A DNA stretch of 64,000 nt from Dyadobacter linearis (GCF_907165045.1 NZ_CAJRAU010000006.1:310001-374000); one strand, 5' to 3'; counted from the first letter of the stretch, positions 8,791-19,059 are shown. Numbers and translations: made by a program. Notes: a model not told the origin generated them from the letters alone.

Positions 8791-8822
8791 AAAGTCCCGG
8801 CCTGTTTTGCGGCCGGGACTTT
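8791..8822 (-). terminator. Hairpin terminator after the GlcG-like gene
   Basis: Perfect 12-base arms (AAAGTCCCGGCC and complement) around an 8-base loop begin 4 bases after the stop of the minus-strand GlcG-like gene. The exit T run is short (TTT), so termination efficiency is uncertain. Confidence 0.7.
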
Positions 8823-8825
8823 CAA

Positions 8826-9224
8826 TTATAGCGAAGTCGCGCCGGCTTCGGCCACTTCATGATCGTCGTCTACGGTACTGCCACTGACACCGATCGCGCC
8901 AATTATTTCTCCGCCTGAGTTTTTAATCACAACACCACCGGGGAACGTAATAAGTCCGCCATTCGAATGCTCAATGTTATATAGCGGTGCGCCAGGCTGT
9001 ACCAGCGGGCTGAGTGCGGCAGTGTCCATAGTAAACCAAACGGCCGTTTTCGCCTTTTTTAACGAAATATCAACCGATCCGAGCCAGGCTCCGTCCATAC
9101 GTGCGAACGCTACCAGATTTGCTCCGGTATCTACTACGCTGATGTTCATTTTTGTATTGATTTCCGTCGCTTTTGATTTTGCTGCGGCAATAATAGCTTC
9201 TGCCTGTTCCAATGTAATGTTCAT
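8826..9224 (-). CDS. GlcG/HbpS family heme-binding-like protein
   Basis: A 132-aa protein with the complete GlcG/HbpS (DUF336) pattern: MNITLEQAEAIIAAAKSKA at the N-terminus, then SVVDTGANLVAFARMDGAW and PGGVVIKNSGGEIIGAIGVSG, and a final DDDHEVAEAG segment. Members form oligomers and some bind heme or small ligands; the glycolate-operon link of GlcG is not seen here. No signal peptide is present, so it is probably cytoplasmic. It is a single-gene transcript divergent from the OsmC gene. Confidence 0.92.
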   Translation of the reverse strand: MNITLEQAEAIIAAAKSKATEINTKMNISVVDTGANLVAFARMDGAWLGSVDISLKKAKTAVWFTMDTAALSPLVQPGAPLYNIEHSNGGLITFPGGVVIKNSGGEIIGAIGVSGSTVDDDHEVAEAGATSL

Positions 9225-9408
9225 GATCTCCCCGGTTTAAATTTTTTTTAAAATCAGTTTCCTACCTCAACCTAAAAAGACCGTACCCTACACACTAAAC
9301 GTAACTGAGAGCATCCTCTGTTTCACTTTGAAATACAGTTCCTTTTCTCAATTTCAAAGGTTATTTTGCATTAAAAAAGCAGGCTAAACTTTTCCAGAAT
9401 AGAAGCAA

Positions 9409-9873
9409 ATGCGGCAACATCACTATAAAACTACCATCGAATGGACCGGCAATACCAGCCGGGGTACGGCCGACTACCGCGCCTATGAAAGAAGTCACAC
9501 TGCAAAAATTGAAGGTAAGCCCGGCATCGATCTCTCCTCGGATCCAGCATTCCGGGGCGACCGGACCAGGCATAATCCGGAAGAATTGTTTGTAGCCTCG
9601 ATCGCTTCCTGCCACATGCTCTGGTACCTGCATTTGTGCACCGAAGCGGGCGTGGTAGTGCTCGAATATCAGGACCGAGCGACTGGAACGATGGAAGAAA
9701 CTGACAATGGCAGCGGCCGTTTTACGGAAGTTATATTATATCCCGTGGTAAAAGTGTCGGATGAAAGTATGCTTCAAAAAGCGAACGAACTGCACCATAA
9801 GGCACACGAATATTGCTTTATCGCCAATTCCTGCAACTTTCCGATCCGGCACGAGCCAGTTTCGACAATTTAA
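9409..9873 (+). CDS. OsmC family peroxiredoxin-like protein
   Basis: A 154-aa OsmC-fold protein. The candidate peroxidatic Cys68 sits in ASIASCHMLWYLHLC and the partner Cys136 in KAHEYCFIANSC; Cys142 is an additional cysteine. These positions match OsmC/Ohr-type hydroperoxide reductases, and the RHNPEELFVASIASCH segment is typical of the OsmC branch. It would detoxify organic hydroperoxides in the cytoplasm. The gene is divergent from the GlcG-like gene and its stop lies 2 bp from the stop of the convergent permease gene. Confidence 0.92.
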   Translation: MRQHHYKTTIEWTGNTSRGTADYRAYERSHTAKIEGKPGIDLSSDPAFRGDRTRHNPEELFVASIASCHMLWYLHLCTEAGVVVLEYQDRATGTMEETDNGSGRFTEVILYPVVKVSDESMLQKANELHHKAHEYCFIANSCNFPIRHEPVSTI

Positions 9874-9875
9874 GA

Positions 9876-12242
9876 TTATTCGCTGCGCAAACTTTTCACC
9901 GGATTCATCAAAGCCGCCCGAATGCTCTGATAACTGATAGTGAGCATAGCGACAGCGAGCGCCATTCCTCCGGCAGCCGCGAACATCCACCAGGATAGAC
10001 TGATTTTATACGCAAAATCCTGCAACCAGCTATTCATACTGTACCAAGCAACAGGTACCGCGATCACGATGGCGACCAGGATAAGCTGGATGAAATCCTT
10101 TGCGAGCAAACCTACAATACCGGCCACACTGGAACCCAAAACCTTCCGGACCCCGATTTCACGCTTGCGCACCTGCGCTGTGTAGGCGGCCAGACCAAAT
10201 AATCCTAGGCAGGATATCAGGATCGCAATACCTGCAAACAAATTGAAAAGTGTGCCGCTTTGCTGCTCGGACCTGTAAAGATCATTGAATGCCTGATCCA
10301 GAAATGCGTAGTGGAACTCGAAATCTCCATTATATTTTTTCCATGAACGGCCGGCGGCTGCGATTGCATTTTCCGCATTCTGGCCGGTAGTTTTGATGTA
10401 AATCTGATAGGAATCGCGGGGCTCGTAGTAAAATACCGCCGGGTCTATCGTTTGCCGCATCGAGGAAGCGTGAAAATCTTTGACCACACCAATAATAGTA
10501 CCTTCCCTATCCCAGAGCTTAAACCGCTTTCCGATCGGATCTGTCAACCGGGCCGCTTTCACAGCTGTTTCGTTTAGTATAAAATGGGTGCTGTCCGAAA
10601 CCGAACCTTTAAACCCGGCTCCGTATGCGAGTTGCATTTTAAAAAATGACAGGAAATCCTTTTCGATCGCCATCGGCCTTATCATCATGGTTTCGCCCTT
10701 TTCCTTTCCATCCCAGTCGTTGTTGCCCGTTTGGCTACCGATGCTGATAATGAAGGAACTCGCCCTTGTCACACTGGTAATGCCCGGCTGACTGAGCAGA
10801 TCCGCTTTTACCGCCTCGAAGTGCTTGCCCATTTCCCGCATATTGAATGAAAGCACATGCGCTTTGTCGTAACCCAATGCTTTGGAACGAATGTATTGGA
10901 GCTGGCTGCTGATCACAAACGTGCCGATGATCAGGATCACGGAAACTGCAAACTGGGTTATAACGAGCACCTTACGCAATGCAACGTCGCTGATCTGCGC
11001 CGAAGCCTTGCCTTTAAAAGCCCTGAGGGGATCGAAAGACGATAATAATACCGCCGGGTAAATGCTTGATACCGCTAATGTGCCCAGAAGCGTCAGCGCG
11101 ATCACTTTCCAGATCTGGATATTTGTCAGGTCAAAGGTCAGGTCTTTTCCCGAAAGCTGATTGTAAAGGGGTAGTAATGAGTAAATAAACAATACCGCAA
11201 ATGCGGAGGCAATCCCGAAAATTAGTGCAGTTTCTACAATGAATTGCGTAAAAAGCTGCCTCCGTGCCGCACCGACAATTTTGCGCATACTCACTTCCTT
11301 TGCCCGCAACATCGCGCGCGCTGTCGACAGATTGACGTAGTTAATGCAGGCAATGCCCAATATTAGCAGCGCAATCACGACAAACATCCGCACGGTTTCG
11401 ATGCCTCCATTCGATCCGTCGGATTGATAAAGGTGCCTTTTCACAAGCGGCACCAGCAGGTAGGTAAGGTCGGTATCGTCGGGTTTATTGCGCAAATGGA
11501 TGTTCCGGAGCTTAACGGCCAGCTTGGCAATTTGTACGTTTGGTTGCAGCAGAAAATAAGTATCGTAGTTGAATTGATGAAAATCATTGTCCCTGTTCCT
11601 GCCGTCGGGCCGGTTGCTGTACATATCCTTAAAAAGCTTTCCGATAGGCAAAAACATTTCACCCTGAACCGTGGAGTTTTTGGGAAGATCCCGCACTATT
11701 CCGGTCACTGTGAAATTACGCCGATCGTTTGCACCCATTACCTTACCGATCGGATCCTCGTCGCCGAAGTATTTCCTGGCAGTGGTTTCGGTCAGAACGA
11801 TCGAATTATCGTCTATAAATGGTTTCGCAGGATCTCCTTTTATGAGGTTAAAATCAAAAACTGAAAACAAGCCAGGGTCTGTAAACATCGATTTCTCTTC
11901 GTTGAAAACCTTGTCTTTGTACCGGAATAAAATGTAAGACTGATTATAAGACATCCGCACAGCCGCTTTGATCTCAGGCAGTTCGCGCGTCCCCAAAACA
12001 GCGATTGGCGCGACGGTACTGGTCCAGATCTGCTTGCTGGAACCGGTACCGACCAGATTTTCTAGCTTATAGATCGATTCCGAATTTTTATGGAAACGGT
12101 CAAAACTGAGTTCATCCTGTACCCAAAGCAAGATCAGTATCCCCACTCCCAGCCCTAGTGTAAGCCCGGCTCCATTGATGAGCGTGTAAAACTTGCTTTT
12201 CAACAGGTTACGCCAGGCAATTTTGAAATAGTTACTGATCAT
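9876..12242 (-). CDS. MacB/FtsX-type ABC transporter permease
   Basis: A 788-aa protein with the double MacB_PCD-FtsX layout common in Cytophagales: an N-terminal membrane helix (residues about 20-42) with an extracytoplasmic domain, a three-helix FtsX block near residues 285-450, a second periplasmic domain and a final three-helix block near 670-780 with the conserved TAQVRKREIGVRKVLGSSV motif. No ATPase gene is adjacent, which is usual for these orphan permeases. They act in mechanotransmission or export of peptides and small molecules; the substrate is unknown. Confidence 0.93.
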   Translation of the reverse strand: MISNYFKIAWRNLLKSKFYTLINGAGLTLGLGVGILILLWVQDELSFDRFHKNSESIYKLENLVGTGSSKQIWTSTVAPIAVLGTRELPEIKAAVRMSYNQSYILFRYKDKVFNEEKSMFTDPGLFSVFDFNLIKGDPAKPFIDDNSIVLTETTARKYFGDEDPIGKVMGANDRRNFTVTGIVRDLPKNSTVQGEMFLPIGKLFKDMYSNRPDGRNRDNDFHQFNYDTYFLLQPNVQIAKLAVKLRNIHLRNKPDDTDLTYLLVPLVKRHLYQSDGSNGGIETVRMFVVIALLILGIACINYVNLSTARAMLRAKEVSMRKIVGAARRQLFTQFIVETALIFGIASAFAVLFIYSLLPLYNQLSGKDLTFDLTNIQIWKVIALTLLGTLAVSSIYPAVLLSSFDPLRAFKGKASAQISDVALRKVLVITQFAVSVILIIGTFVISSQLQYIRSKALGYDKAHVLSFNMREMGKHFEAVKADLLSQPGITSVTRASSFIISIGSQTGNNDWDGKEKGETMMIRPMAIEKDFLSFFKMQLAYGAGFKGSVSDSTHFILNETAVKAARLTDPIGKRFKLWDREGTIIGVVKDFHASSMRQTIDPAVFYYEPRDSYQIYIKTTGQNAENAIAAAGRSWKKYNGDFEFHYAFLDQAFNDLYRSEQQSGTLFNLFAGIAILISCLGLFGLAAYTAQVRKREIGVRKVLGSSVAGIVGLLAKDFIQLILVAIVIAVPVAWYSMNSWLQDFAYKISLSWWMFAAAGGMALAVAMLTISYQSIRAALMNPVKSLRSE

Positions 12243-12532
12243 GGTTGCATTGAGTGAATGAGTTGACAGGAAATCCGTTACCGGACGATGCGTTTGGTCT
12301 GGTAGGAAAATAGATATGCCAGCGACATTAGAACCGTCTTTCAGCTTTATAATCAGTACGATAGCCTATATCATAGAATATCGGTTGTCCAGAATCGGAC
12401 AAATTACGTCCGGCGGTGGACATAGCTGAAACGCTATTTTACAAAACAAAGAATTAATAAATAAAGGAAAATAAAAGTTAGTAATTGAAAATATAATATT
12501 ACAATTGCAATACTAATTCCGGAATTCAGACT
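12243..12532. other. Divergent intergenic region upstream of the PA14/DUF1080 operon
   Basis: This 290 bp stretch separates the permease start from the PA14-protein start and must hold both promoters. The part nearest the plus-strand gene is very AT-rich. I could not place a confident -33/-7 pair, and see no RNA gene or strong hairpin. Confidence 0.5.
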
Positions 12533-14311
12533 ATGTCAGCTGTTGCGATATTTAATTCAAGATACCTTCAAATTGTGTTCATTGCTGTGTTTTGCTTGCT
12601 GAATGCAGCTGCCACAGCACAGATCACTTCCCTCCCACTAACCAAGATCACGCTCAACGATTTGAGCGCATTTAACAAAACGAACGGAACCAGCTGGCAA
12701 ATCGCAGGAAACCTGACCGCCAGCCGCTCCGTTCCGGGCGACCTGAAACCGGAACCCGGAAAGGGAATTTTGATATATAAACCCGAAAAACAGCCGTCTC
12801 CCTCGCTGATCTCTCATTTACCGCACGGAGATATCGACCTTGAATTCAATTTTCTTTTGTCAAAAGGAGCTGCTTTTGAAGTGCTTTTGCAAAATACATA
12901 TCCTGTTAAAATAGCCGATTTGTGGCTTGCAAAAGAAGGCCCGGCTTACAAAGCGCCCGGCCTCTGGCAGCACATTGCGATTCATTTCCGGGCTGCAAAG
13001 TTCGACGGATCAGGAAAGAAAATAAGTGATGCAAAATTTGAAAAGATATTGCTGAATGGTCAGCCGGTAGCATTGCGGGAACTTCCATCCACAGCAGCTG
13101 CGGAGGCAGGATTTGCGATCAGAGGATTGGACAAATCGTTTGCTATCAAGGAATTACAATATAAAACATATCAGGAAAAAAAGATCAATATGTCCGGAAT
13201 GACATTTAAAGTATATCCCGGTTTACACAAAAACCCGGACACCCTCGCCAGCCTGACACCCCGGCGCACAGGCACTACCGACACGATTTCGCACCGCGTC
13301 GGCGACCGTAAATCCCAACTTGTGATCGACGGAACGATGGACGTTCCCATCGACGGAAATTACCTATTCAAACTCACTGCCGGCGGCGGCGCCTGGTTTT
13401 ATATTAATGGAAAATTAGTGGTACAAAATCGCGGCTCACGGGATTTTGAAAAGGCATTTTACAACCAGTCCGCATTGAAAAAAGGAAAATTCCCATTCAA
13501 GATCGTGTATTCCAATTCGGATGAATGCCTTGTGCTGCATTATGAAGGCCCGCATATTCCCTGGCAGTCGCTCACCACGCCGGCTTCCGTGCGGCTGAGC
13601 GAAAGTTTTGATCCGCTGGAATATGATGTACATAGCAAACCTGCGTTACAGCGCGGGTTTATGATGCATCAAAACAAAGTAAATCCCTACGTGGCGGCGG
13701 TCGCATTGCCTGCGAAAGCGAGCGGAAAAACTGTCCCCGGCAACAATTACGCTTGTGATCTGCACAAATACACACTTCTCTCCGCCTGGCACGGCAGGTT
13801 TATCGAAGTGTCTAATATGTGGACGGAGCGGGGCGAAAAGCAGCTCGAAATCCCGCTGGGTGCGAAAATGGAATTCTCCGGAAAACCGCTCATTGCTTCA
13901 CTTGCAAACCCGCAAGCAACCTGGCCCGACTCGGTTTTCTCCGCCGACGGATCTTATGCGGCGAGAGGGTATCAGCTCAATAAAGAGGGTATTCCAGCCT
14001 ATTTCTATGAACTGAATGGGAACAAGGTGCAGGATTTGATCACGAATCTGGCTGCAAATGACGGGCTGGCGAGGCAGCTGACGATCCGCAATGCACGCAG
14101 TAAATTATATGTGCTTCTGGCAGAAGGAAGGAAAATCGAGAAGTTGGGAAGCGGCAACTATGCGGTCGACGACAAGAATTACTACCTCGAAAAGTTGCTT
14201 TGTGGCAAATTTAAGCCGGTTATTAGAAAAGATAAGGATATGGAACAGCTCATCATCGAGCTACCGAAATCAGATCAGTCAATTCAAATCAGTTATCAGA
14301 TCGTATGGTAG
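12533..14311 (+). CDS. Secreted PA14/DUF1080-like domain protein
   Basis: A 592-aa exported protein with a signal peptide ending near residue 30 (NAAATAQ). Residues about 35-215 look like a concanavalin-type DUF1080 sugar-binding domain, with the pattern DIDLEFNFLLSKGAAFEVLLQN. Residues about 230-350 form a PA14 domain (VDGTMDVPIDGNYLFKLTAGGGAWFYINGK). The C-terminal third resembles the region found next to glucose/sorbosone dehydrogenases in Bacteroidota. The stop overlaps the start of the next gene, so the two are translationally coupled and likely act together outside the inner membrane on a sugar or sugar polymer. Confidence 0.8.
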   Translation: MSAVAIFNSRYLQIVFIAVFCLLNAAATAQITSLPLTKITLNDLSAFNKTNGTSWQIAGNLTASRSVPGDLKPEPGKGILIYKPEKQPSPSLISHLPHGDIDLEFNFLLSKGAAFEVLLQNTYPVKIADLWLAKEGPAYKAPGLWQHIAIHFRAAKFDGSGKKISDAKFEKILLNGQPVALRELPSTAAAEAGFAIRGLDKSFAIKELQYKTYQEKKINMSGMTFKVYPGLHKNPDTLASLTPRRTGTTDTISHRVGDRKSQLVIDGTMDVPIDGNYLFKLTAGGGAWFYINGKLVVQNRGSRDFEKAFYNQSALKKGKFPFKIVYSNSDECLVLHYEGPHIPWQSLTTPASVRLSESFDPLEYDVHSKPALQRGFMMHQNKVNPYVAAVALPAKASGKTVPGNNYACDLHKYTLLSAWHGRFIEVSNMWTERGEKQLEIPLGAKMEFSGKPLIASLANPQATWPDSVFSADGSYAARGYQLNKEGIPAYFYELNGNKVQDLITNLAANDGLARQLTIRNARSKLYVLLAEGRKIEKLGSGNYAVDDKNYYLEKLLCGKFKPVIRKDKDMEQLIIELPKSDQSIQISYQIVW

Positions 14312-16266
14312 TGAAGAAGAATGTGATAATTGCGCTCGTCGCTTTGCTTTTTGCGACAAAATCAGTCGGCCAGGACGCTGCTAACCAGGCTGAAAGCCCG
14401 TTTTACAGAATCTCCAATATCCCTATTCCCGATAGTGTGAAGCTGGAAGTGGGCGGACTGGCCTTCAATGAAAAAGACCAGCTGGGCATTGCCACGCGCC
14501 GGGGCGAAATATGGGTGATCGACGATCCTTACCTGAAAAAAAGCAAAAAACCGAAGTATTCGTTATTTGCGAGCGGACTGCACGAGCCGCTTTGGCTGGC
14601 CTATAAAAACGGTGCCTATTATACGACACAAAGATCGGAGCTGACCAAAATTTCGGATACTGACAAAGACGGGCTGGCGGACTTGTACAAAACGGTCTAT
14701 TCCTGGCCGATCTCTGGCAATTACCACGAATATTCGTACGGACCTTTGATATTGCCAGACGGAGATATGCTGGTTACATTGAATCTTTCGTGGGTTGGTC
14801 GCGGGGAAAGCCTGACCAAGTGGCGTGGATGGATGCTGAAAATTAAGGAAAATGGCGAAATGACGCCATTTGCGACCGGAATGCGCTCGCCGGCGGCATT
14901 TGGACTGGATTCAAAAGGGGAAATTTTTCTGGCTGAGAACCAGGGCGACTGGATTGGTTCGGGCAGGATCACGCATTTGAAACAGGGCGACTTTGCGGGT
15001 CACCCGGCGGGGTTGAAATGGTCTGCCGAAGCGGGTTCGCCTGTTGAATTGAAAAGGTCTTCATTTAAGGATTCGATCGGTATTCTCTACGATTATGCGA
15101 AGGGAAAGCCGAATTTCAAAGTGCCCGCGATCTGGTTTCCTCACACGGTTATGGGCATTTCCACTTCGGCGATTTTGTCGATCAATTCCGATGCATTCGG
15201 ACCCTTTAAAGGTCAGTTACTGGTTGGAGATCAGGGACATAGCAAGATCATGCGCGCATTTTTGGAAGAAGTAAAAGGAGTGTACCAGGGGGCTTGCTTT
15301 CCCTTTCGCGAAGGGTTTTCGTCGGGGATACTGCGCATGGCGTGGGGAAGCGACCAGTCACTTTTTGTAGGTATGACCAGTCGCGGCTGGGCTTCCACGG
15401 GCAAAGAACCCTACGGCTTGCAGCGACTCACCTGGACTGGCAAAATGCCGATGGAAATCGCAGCCATGCGGATCACGACCACCGGCTTCGAACTTGAATT
15501 TACAAAGCCTGTCAAAAAAGAACTTGCAGCGCAGGCGAGTCAATATCAAATGACGGGATTTACATACAGTTACCACAAAAAGTACGGCAGTCCGGTGATC
15601 AACCAGGCGGGTTGCAAGGTGACAAAAGCCGAAGTTTCAGCCGATGGATTAAAGGTAAATCTGACCGTCGCCGGACTGCGGGAAGGTTATATTCATGAAC
15701 TGAAAATAAACGGAGTTACCTCTGCCGAAGGCGACGCGATACTGCATCCGCAAGCATATTACACCATCAATGCATTCCCCGAAGGTACCGAGCATCACCA
15801 TCACCAAATGGCCGGATCCGACACAGAAAAAGGAGCGGCCGGGTGCGGAAATGATGCCTCCAAGTCAGTGAGCGAGCAGCCAGCCAGCTGGACGAGCGGA
15901 CCGGATATTACGATCTCCATGGCTACCAAGCCGGGCCTGAAATTCGACAAAGAATTAATTGAAGTGAAAGCGGGTAGCAAAGTGAAGCTGACCTTCAATA
16001 ACAACGATGATATGCTTCATAATCTGGTGGTTACACAGCCTGGCAATGGCGAAGATGTAGGTCAGAAAGCAATGGATATGGGACTTACCGGGACCAACGC
16101 AGGCTACATTCCCGACTCGCCGGAAGTGCTTTTTCACACCTGTCTGATCCAGCCGGAGGCTTCGCAAAGCATTTATTTCGTGGCGCCGAAACCAGGAGAC
16201 TATCCTTTTATTTGCAGTTTTCCTGGACACTCATTTGTGATGAAAGGAATCCTGAAAGTGCGTTAA
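14305..16266 (+). CDS. Sorbosone dehydrogenase-like beta-propeller fused to a cupredoxin
   Basis: A 653-aa exported protein; signal peptide MVVKKNVIIALVALLFATKSVGQ. Residues about 30-390 form a PQQ-dependent sugar dehydrogenase/sorbosone-dehydrogenase-like propeller (ATRRGEIWVIDDPYL, PLWLAYKNG, FATGMRSPAAFGLD, FLAENQGDW, VGDQGHSKIMR). After a Gly/His-rich linker, residues about 535-653 are a plastocyanin/azurin-type domain with the full type-1 copper set: His572, Cys637, His642 and Met646. The copper domain could pass electrons from the propeller to the respiratory chain. It is the second gene of an operon with the PA14 protein. Confidence 0.88.
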   Translation: MVVKKNVIIALVALLFATKSVGQDAANQAESPFYRISNIPIPDSVKLEVGGLAFNEKDQLGIATRRGEIWVIDDPYLKKSKKPKYSLFASGLHEPLWLAYKNGAYYTTQRSELTKISDTDKDGLADLYKTVYSWPISGNYHEYSYGPLILPDGDMLVTLNLSWVGRGESLTKWRGWMLKIKENGEMTPFATGMRSPAAFGLDSKGEIFLAENQGDWIGSGRITHLKQGDFAGHPAGLKWSAEAGSPVELKRSSFKDSIGILYDYAKGKPNFKVPAIWFPHTVMGISTSAILSINSDAFGPFKGQLLVGDQGHSKIMRAFLEEVKGVYQGACFPFREGFSSGILRMAWGSDQSLFVGMTSRGWASTGKEPYGLQRLTWTGKMPMEIAAMRITTTGFELEFTKPVKKELAAQASQYQMTGFTYSYHKKYGSPVINQAGCKVTKAEVSADGLKVNLTVAGLREGYIHELKINGVTSAEGDAILHPQAYYTINAFPEGTEHHHHQMAGSDTEKGAAGCGNDASKSVSEQPASWTSGPDITISMATKPGLKFDKELIEVKAGSKVKLTFNNNDDMLHNLVVTQPGNGEDVGQKAMDMGLTGTNAGYIPDSPEVLFHTCLIQPEASQSIYFVAPKPGDYPFICSFPGHSFVMKGILKVR

Positions 16267-16294
16267 AATAGAGCCTGATTTTGTGCTGCCGGAT

Positions 16295-19051
16295 CTATTC
16301 AAATAACCAGTCGATATTCCTGACTCCGCTACCATCGCCCATTGCGGCAGCGTGCGGTTTCATCTCGGTATTGCCGTCTATAAAACCAAGCACTGTAAAG
16401 ATCCCTTTTCCGGGAACCAGCGTGTTATTTCCGGCTGGAAAAGTGTAGGAATGCACGTTAATATTTGGAAGCCCTTTTGCCGTAAGCGCCGCAGTAATTT
16501 TCGCTTCCGCCTGACCGAAATCGTTACCAGTTGCGTCCGTTTCCAGATTTGGCACAGCGAGAAAGGGTTTTTCCTTAGATTGAAAATAACCCACCAGCAC
16601 TTTCACAGGTGTTTTGCTGGAAAAAGAAATCGAAGTCTGCTTATCCGCCAATTCGCCTGCATTCAAGCGTATTCCTTTCAGCCCTGAAAGCTCTTCAGCC
16701 AGGCCGGTAATTGCCGATTCTCGATCTGAGAAAAGTGGCTCTCCTTTCGCCAAAGTGAACATTTCTGTATTTTTGTCTTGCAGCCTCACAGCTACGGGTT
16801 TCAATTTCGCAACGAGTTCTTCCGCACTTTTCCCGCTTTCCAGCAAGGTGAGATTCTTCTTAAATTGTTCTAATTCTTCCTCATAAAACGGCAGCAGCTC
16901 GACCCACGTTTTGTTTTTTCCATCATTTCCACCCACAGGAACGCGGCGCTGGGCAGTTTGCATGCTATTTGCGTACAAATAAGTATCCTTTGTCAATTTG
17001 GCCAGCTCTTTAAAATGCGTTACACTTTTTTCCAGATGCGGCACTGCGTTTTTCAGATCAGTAATGTTTTTTGAGTGGGTATATTTCAAAACGAGCTCCG
17101 CCGCCTGCACCTTTTCCGAGAAGAAATCCGCCAGTGCCCGGTGGCAATACATATCGTTTCTGATCCGCTGAAATTCCTCTTTCTCTTTCTTTACAAAAGG
17201 CTGAGCGCGGTCGATTGCCTCTACTGAAAGCTTTCCGTGCTGCACTACTTCCCTGATAATCTGCTCTGGCGTCTCGCCAACGTGCTTTTCACCTTTCAAA
17301 TTTTTCTCAACATATTCAGTCAAAGTTTCGCCTTCCGGCCCGTCAGAATTATACAGCTCTGGCCACACGCGGTGTTTTTTCGGGTTCACCAGCTGGCTCA
17401 TCGTCATACCCAGCGTAAGCGTCTGCCGGTTTCCATTTGTAATCCCAAACCGGCGCAGCAACTTGGGCGTAATTTCTCCGGCCTGCTCGTAAGCTTCCAG
17501 TATATCGCCTCCGTGATTTTGGGTATCAAATGTCTTATCCAGCTCCTCTGACCAGTATTTCACTTCCTCACTGCGGTCCCTCCGGCAATTCCAGGCATAA
17601 CGCGCCCATGCTTTGTACCACACCCAATCACGATCGATCTGTAACTGGCGCGGGCTTACATTGTCGGCTGAATAGGGCCAGTCCCAATACGAAGCTTCCG
17701 GATAAATATGCAGTCCGTTTGCTCCGTGCACGTCGTGCATTGCCTGCACACTTTTTTGGATAAAGTCCGCCGATCCGTAGCGGAAAGGTTCCAGATTGGC
17801 CAGAATGTGCACATTTTCAATATGAATAGAACCCAGCTCGCTCATTTCCTGGTGCATTTTTGCCCACGGCCCGCGCGGCTGGTAGGTCGTCAGCGCCTCG
17901 CCGTTATACTTGTTCATCGTGTACAAACTTTTGTAGATCGGCAGTGAAGCTTTCATCACCATTTGCGGATTCGTGTCGTGGCCCCGCAGCACGATCGGCG
18001 GCTGAATGTCCGTTTTCAATGCCGCCAGCCCATCTTTTACACCCGGAATAATGGTTTTGGTAAACCACTCCACATCCGTATCGTCGCCTTCCATCGCTTC
18101 ACCCAACGTGATCAGCAAACCTACATTCGGGTATTTCTCTACAAATGCAGCGATCGACTTCCGGGTATAATCAGAGATCAGCGGCGTGATCGGACGTTTT
18201 CTGTCCTGCGTTTTGATATTGTGTTTTTCGGCAAATGGTTTTGAAACGATGATATTATAAAACATCTGGATAACCCAGATACCCCGCTTGTCCGCCTCTT
18301 TCGTCAGGAAGCTAAATATTTCTTCATTTTTCTTAAAAGTCTCCTCGTCCACTTCCAGCGCGTAAGGGTAATCTTTGAGTTTTACCAAAGACGCAAAAGG
18401 ATGTCCGTTCCACAAGTACAAGGAATTCATGCGGTTGTCTACCAACATATCCAGATAATTGATCCACAATGCTTTATCGTACAGCCAGGGGAAATTTTCG
18501 GGTGTATAAGGATATTCGTAAACTGTCCGTCCGGGCAGATATTCCGGTTTTTGAATTCCGATACACGCGCCCCGCATGACCATTTCAGGCTGGTCTTTCA
18601 CAGTAAGCTGCGCAGGCAGTTTGCCGGACTGGGCAATGCGCTCCGCCAGGTCCAGACAACCGTACAATGCCCCCGACGCATCGGCGCCCGCGATCACGGT
18701 CTGGTTTGCATTTGTATTTAAAATATACCCTTCCTTACCCGGCTTATCAGCGCCTTTTTTTGCAAGAATTTTCTGAATATTTGCTTCATCCAACAACCCG
18801 ACTATCAGCTGTTTTCCAGCACCTTTTTTCAACGATTTACCTGAATTTACCACATATCCAGCTGCATTTAATGCCGTAGTCAGGCGGGTTACTCCGAAAT
18901 CAATGCGGTCGTTTTTTGCGCCTGTCAAAACGATCTCGATCGCCTCTTTCACCGGTTCGTTTTCATTGGCAAAAACAGTGTTTCCCAAACCCACATTCAG
19001 CAGCAAAATATTCAGGAATAGATAGTTGCGCATTAGGTTAATCAGTTGCAT
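16295..19051 (-). CDS. Large exported glycoside hydrolase-like protein, GH20-N/GH67-N-like start
   Basis: A 918-aa protein with an N-terminal hydrophobic export signal (about residues 8-28). Residues about 35-150 resemble the alpha/beta domain that precedes the barrel in GH20, GH67 and GH84 enzymes (GYILNTNANQTVIAGADASGALYGCLDLAERI). A TIM-barrel-like core follows, with MNSLYLWNGHPF, LLITLGEAMEGDDTD and HIYPEASYWDWPYS; the acidic residues in LGEAMEGDD are candidates for catalysis. I cannot assign a CAZy family. It lies 8 bp downstream of the GH29 gene as the second gene of the operon, so it probably acts on the same fucose-containing glycan or a pectic side chain. Confidence 0.75.
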   Translation of the reverse strand: MQLINLMRNYLFLNILLLNVGLGNTVFANENEPVKEAIEIVLTGAKNDRIDFGVTRLTTALNAAGYVVNSGKSLKKGAGKQLIVGLLDEANIQKILAKKGADKPGKEGYILNTNANQTVIAGADASGALYGCLDLAERIAQSGKLPAQLTVKDQPEMVMRGACIGIQKPEYLPGRTVYEYPYTPENFPWLYDKALWINYLDMLVDNRMNSLYLWNGHPFASLVKLKDYPYALEVDEETFKKNEEIFSFLTKEADKRGIWVIQMFYNIIVSKPFAEKHNIKTQDRKRPITPLISDYTRKSIAAFVEKYPNVGLLITLGEAMEGDDTDVEWFTKTIIPGVKDGLAALKTDIQPPIVLRGHDTNPQMVMKASLPIYKSLYTMNKYNGEALTTYQPRGPWAKMHQEMSELGSIHIENVHILANLEPFRYGSADFIQKSVQAMHDVHGANGLHIYPEASYWDWPYSADNVSPRQLQIDRDWVWYKAWARYAWNCRRDRSEEVKYWSEELDKTFDTQNHGGDILEAYEQAGEITPKLLRRFGITNGNRQTLTLGMTMSQLVNPKKHRVWPELYNSDGPEGETLTEYVEKNLKGEKHVGETPEQIIREVVQHGKLSVEAIDRAQPFVKKEKEEFQRIRNDMYCHRALADFFSEKVQAAELVLKYTHSKNITDLKNAVPHLEKSVTHFKELAKLTKDTYLYANSMQTAQRRVPVGGNDGKNKTWVELLPFYEEELEQFKKNLTLLESGKSAEELVAKLKPVAVRLQDKNTEMFTLAKGEPLFSDRESAITGLAEELSGLKGIRLNAGELADKQTSISFSSKTPVKVLVGYFQSKEKPFLAVPNLETDATGNDFGQAEAKITAALTAKGLPNINVHSYTFPAGNNTLVPGKGIFTVLGFIDGNTEMKPHAAAMGDGSGVRNIDWLFE

Positions 19052-19059
19052 GTTAAGAA

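Noticed and set aside
8694..8825. N-terminal extension of the YCII protein
   Set aside because: The extra 44 residues cover the promoter region and the GlcG-gene terminator and bear no family similarity.
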